A stretch of 64,000 nt of DNA from positions 186,001-250,000 of the forward strand of contig VRVR01000002.1 in assembly GCA_009859145.1 (NCBI GenBank), in the 5' to 3' direction. Source of the DNA: Andalucia godoyi (lineage: Eukaryota > Discoba > Jakobea > Jakobida > Andaluciidae). Shown piece by piece: positions 62,701-64,000 of this stretch. Position 1 is the stretch's first letter; each line of letters opens with the position of its first letter. The notes beneath the pieces are model-generated. The model was not told the DNA's origin. It ran no database searches and worked only from the letters and a program-made list of their open reading frames with translations. Made by a program: the position numbers and the translations under genes.

Positions 62701-63093
62701 GTACAACCTGGTACGCGCGAGATGATTTTGAAACTGCGCAATCGCATCCAACGACGAAATGCTTCCGGAGTCTCGAAGATGCGTGTCGTGGTTTCCAAGA
62801 ATAACGGAAACCGGAGCCACTCGCGATAGGTCGGCAATCCACTTCATCGCCTCATTCAGTGCTCCAATATGCACAGAATCTCTCGTATTCAACACGTCCC
62901 CACAGACAAAAATGTGCGAAACTGTCTGCAAACGAAACGTCTCCACCACCCACTCACCACACTCTGCAACTCGGTCAAGCACGCGCTCGTCAAAATGAAT
63001 GTCTGACACAAGTCCCCATTTTAGATTGCTATTTGGAGCAGTCGCCGATAACCGACGCAGTGGAGCAAATGTGCCTAACACTCGGCTGTTCAT
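59788..63093 (-). CDS. SbcD (Mre11)-SbcC (Rad50) fusion protein, probable mitochondrial DNA repair nuclease
   Basis: A single 1,101-residue polypeptide joining both subunits of the bacterial/phage SbcCD (gp47-gp46) exonuclease. Residues 1-28 (MNSRVLGTFAPLRRLSATAP) are basic, Ser/Ala-rich and free of acids, like a mitochondrial presequence. The metallophosphoesterase domain follows, with GLVSDIHFD (31-33 catalytic D-x-H), CGDVLNTR (65-66), ILGNHDTHL (100-103), FAHAE (178) and SGHFHVHQ (244-246): all five Mre11 motifs. After a linker (about 400-435) comes the ABC ATPase half: Walker A GMNGAGKS (473-480), Q-loop region VSEEILSSYF, a short coiled coil (about 620-940), signature SAGQRKRVDL (984-993), Walker B FLMLDEVFDSL (1013 on) and switch His in VVSHS. 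No CxxC zinc hook is visible in the coil. Upstream in-frame TTG not used. Confidence 0.9.
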   Translation of the reverse strand: MNSRVLGTFAPLRRLSATAPNSNLKWGLVSDIHFDERVLDRVAECGEWVVETFRLQTVSHIFVCGDVLNTRDSVHIGALNEAMKWIADLSRVAPVSVILGNHDTHLRDSGSISSLDAIAQFQNHLARTRLYKEPSIVVIDGVQCAMLPYALRDDALARFVHAHFPDAESKRRAVAFAHAEIPGAKISRRVDVSRLLSSAEISYTHRLLEDHRALETGPAEVSQEKPASQRGHYLDGFKMAFSGHFHVHQCVRPEIMYVGAPLQHHFGDAGDPRGVLVFDPVRNDVQRILNPKWDVFRHVSVSSQADMDALLTRTDFRGKAVTAVVTEPSLDRNRIQDIIRDLGTISSRVQPMWLSKMTARQQFNVSVGDRTSSGTAVPLRREEWLSSMVQNFVHSALSTSPMSFQSRCIAAGERLFSNAQQGKGRSGGGANVSNARGFVADLKRVGITNFMSCKGEHVLEFSASSDAVWMVTGMNGAGKSLIMEAISWCLFGKLLRSDMAIKDVVNDSCDAESACVVRVSFGNGFEIERRRNRSSRVNQVTVFQDNVELSRFSKGTVGASDEDISLNLLGIDFDTFSRSVIVSEEILSSYFASAGHKDRVLFVEKIFGLGDLDDAHIVCRAQLRQTEEAHERARVQLLEYRRVVRDSEFEFQRLSSSQQELQLHIAESQTMVSTMEGKLAVLQTGLQENAAQSDALFSALSISGVTDGDGDGDAMNMNDVHPLQRRGLLQHEAQRTHVHQQPSSLHLKRSLFLDVHSAFAAYIQKWQRLEDCIETQGSPVVVAVHSANQRLHDCLVSVRSSCIPDGNETPVQCIQNAGQPQPQPQRHESIAELRKRRFTEIQTRNKQALSDFQATLTSLSKAQARLTFLQDEVRRTNSQMSTLLEKSRDEASRISTQETAVSDLADKKNELEFWMEALDRGRKSSGPNADVPATLRSFILKSAVETLNKILAEYSALLFRNTTIPLTVKLDSQLKLLGDIGKRSAGQRKRVDLCILFALFEVLRLNATFQPRFLMLDEVFDSLDDNGQLAILDMFWDLTSRFGSIFVVSHSMQLKALDSRSMNRIAVSFDARCGTHFQTVVHMKKTVEKMLPVESSIEKQL

Positions 63094-63624
63094 GAAATCA
63101 TCATCAGTAAGCACTCTACCCAAAAGAAAAAGAAAGAGAAAACAAGGTAAGGGAATTGGGGCCAACAGAAGATCTGTGGGGCCCAATTAAGACAGCGAGC
63201 GTTTTCTGTTAAGTCTGTTAATTTGGGTGGACGGACGCACACCGCACGGAATTGGGGGTTCTTGCGTGAGGTCGGGGGGGGAAGAGCTTCGCTACGCTCG
63301 CTGAAAAGGAAAAATGCAACGAGCGGAGACACTACTTTAGGATTTTTCTCGTCTGGCCTTGGGAAGTTCAAATTCTATCCAAGGGAACGATCGTAGTCCT
63401 CTCCAAACTTGCTTGCACCGGTTTGAATACCTGGTTGATTCCGACACAAGAACGGCGCGTCGCTGGATTCGTAAGCATCCTCATGCGCACCCTCTTTGGA
63501 TGCTGGCAAAACCGAAATAAAGGTAACACAAGGCCATTTCCATAGCCGCAACATTTGTTCGTCGTGCGCCTACATTGTGCGCTAACCTCGGATGATCATC
63601 GCTGATCACCCATAATCAATGTTG
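63094..63624. other. Intergenic region upstream of the SbcD-SbcC fusion gene
   Basis: About 530 bp of 5' flank. It includes a GCTTCGCTACGCTCGCT near-palindrome at about 63285-63302. No gene seen. Confidence 0.5.
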
Positions 63625-63740
63625 CAACCGAACAACATGCATAGCATGATTGGGAAGGGGGCAGGCCACAACACGCCCCTCGGCATGAGAGATGTTCCCA
63701 AGATAGATGTAGATGCTCCGCGCTCCGTTCCCAATCTCGA

Positions 63741-63905
63741 TCAATCGGTGAGCCACTTTCTCAGCGTGACACGTTGTTCCTGAGAAGGGTGCATTTTGAG
63801 TCTGGCGGCCCTAGCAGCAGGCGCAGTGACACGTGATCTCTTAGGAGGTCTGCGGGACCTAGGAGGCCCTGTATCGAGCGGCGTAGGCGTAGGCGAATGC
63901 GTCAT
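63741..63905 (-). pseudogene. 54-codon TnpB/Fanzor-like N-terminal ORF of copy C
   Basis: Identical to the copy A ORF except for Ala8 to Thr (MTHSPTPTPLDTGPP...), and ends at the same TGA after KMHPSQEQRVTLRKWLTD. No catalytic region follows. In a second frame past the stop, about 40 open codons follow (RLIEIGNGARSIYIYLGN), suggesting that a longer ancestral frame was shifted. Confidence 0.4.
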
Positions 63906-63964
63906 CCCAGCGCACTCACGCCCATATTTGAATAAAAGAGTGAAACCAACGAATGATAGAATAG

Positions 63965-64000
63965 ATGGCTACGGATGCTGCCTTAAATAATGTCGAAAAT
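63965..64000 (+). CDS. Start of the MATDAAL ORF, copy C (runs off window)
   Basis: ATG at 63965; the frame is open to the right edge and reads MATDAALNNVEN, homologous to MATDAALKSVEN in copy A. Too short to interpret alone. Confidence 0.3.
   Translation, partial: MATDAALNNVEN

Larger units (their letters stand above)
63625..64000 (-). mobile_element. Dispersed repeat copy C, truncated by window end
   Basis: Inverted relative to copies A and B. From the right edge inwards it carries the MATDAAL ORF start (ATG at 63965 on the plus strand, open to 64000), about 60 bp of shared divergent promoter-like sequence, then the TnpB-like ORF on the minus strand (63905-63741). Diverged repeat sequence continues to a TATGCATGTTGT near 63635. 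Over the 165-bp ORF it differs from copy A at one base, although flanking parts differ more. Confidence 0.75.

Noticed and set aside
63796-63990. ORF reading MSLAALAAGAVTRDLLGG on the other strand of repeats A and C.
   Set aside because: Exists only as the reverse complement of the TnpB-like ORF and its promoter gap; conserved simply because the repeat is conserved.

Overview
The window is nuclear DNA from a flagellated, mitochondrion-bearing eukaryote with a compact, intron-poor genome, most likely a free-living protist. The evidence is long intact open frames of eukaryotic families: axonemal dynein heavy chain, SPAG17/PF6, radial spoke RSP3, BBS6/MKKS, nicolin-1, PRP2/DHX16, SNRNP40, TSR1, DBF4, GET4 and HOP/STI1. 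Nuclear-encoded mitochondrial proteins are also present (EARS2, NFS1, ERV1). Only five spliceosomal introns can be placed with confidence, three in EARS2 and two in RSP3, all near the 5' ends. A selenoprotein W gene with an in-frame UGA and a candidate SECIS hairpin shows that the organism uses selenocysteine. I cannot name the lineage from sequence alone.

Layout. 1-11.2 kb: the 5' five-sixths of an outer-arm-type dynein heavy chain, read leftwards and running off the left edge. 11.6-21.8 kb: EARS2 (-), DHX16/PRP2 (+), SPAG17 (-) and a bacterial-looking SRPBCC protein (-). 22.5-30.1 kb: selenoprotein W with SECIS (-), HOP (+), DBF4 (-) and ERV1 (+), with large CTCACA and GA microsatellites. 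30.6-39 kb: a small hydrophilic protein, RSP3 (-), an MFS transporter (+), a chaperonin-like MKKS/BBS6 (-), repeat copy A, then NFS1 (-). 39.3-47 kb: two large unrecognised proteins, a 67-residue ORF, a GNAT acetyltransferase, repeat copy B and an ankyrin-repeat protein (all +). 47.3-59.7 kb: TSR1 (-), nicolin-1 (+), a secreted glycosidase (-), SNRNP40 (+), a coiled-coil protein (-), two small unknowns, GET4 (-) and a thioredoxin-like ER protein (+). 59.8-63.1 kb: a single polypeptide fusing an SbcD/Mre11-type nuclease to an SbcC/Rad50-type ATPase, with a presequence-like N terminus (-). 63.6-64 kb: repeat copy C.

The genes are independent units on alternating strands, not an operon. Themes recur: cilium (dynein, SPAG17, RSP3, MKKS, nicolin-1), mitochondrion (EARS2, NFS1, ERV1, probably the SbcD-SbcC fusion), and RNA or ribosome processing (DHX16, SNRNP40, TSR1). 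The observations most worth checking are the SbcD-SbcC fusion, the selenoprotein W/SECIS pair, and a dispersed repeat (copies A, B, C). Copies A and C of that repeat share an almost identical 54-codon ORF, recognisable in B, resembling the N terminus of TnpB/Fanzor-type proteins, next to a divergent second ORF.
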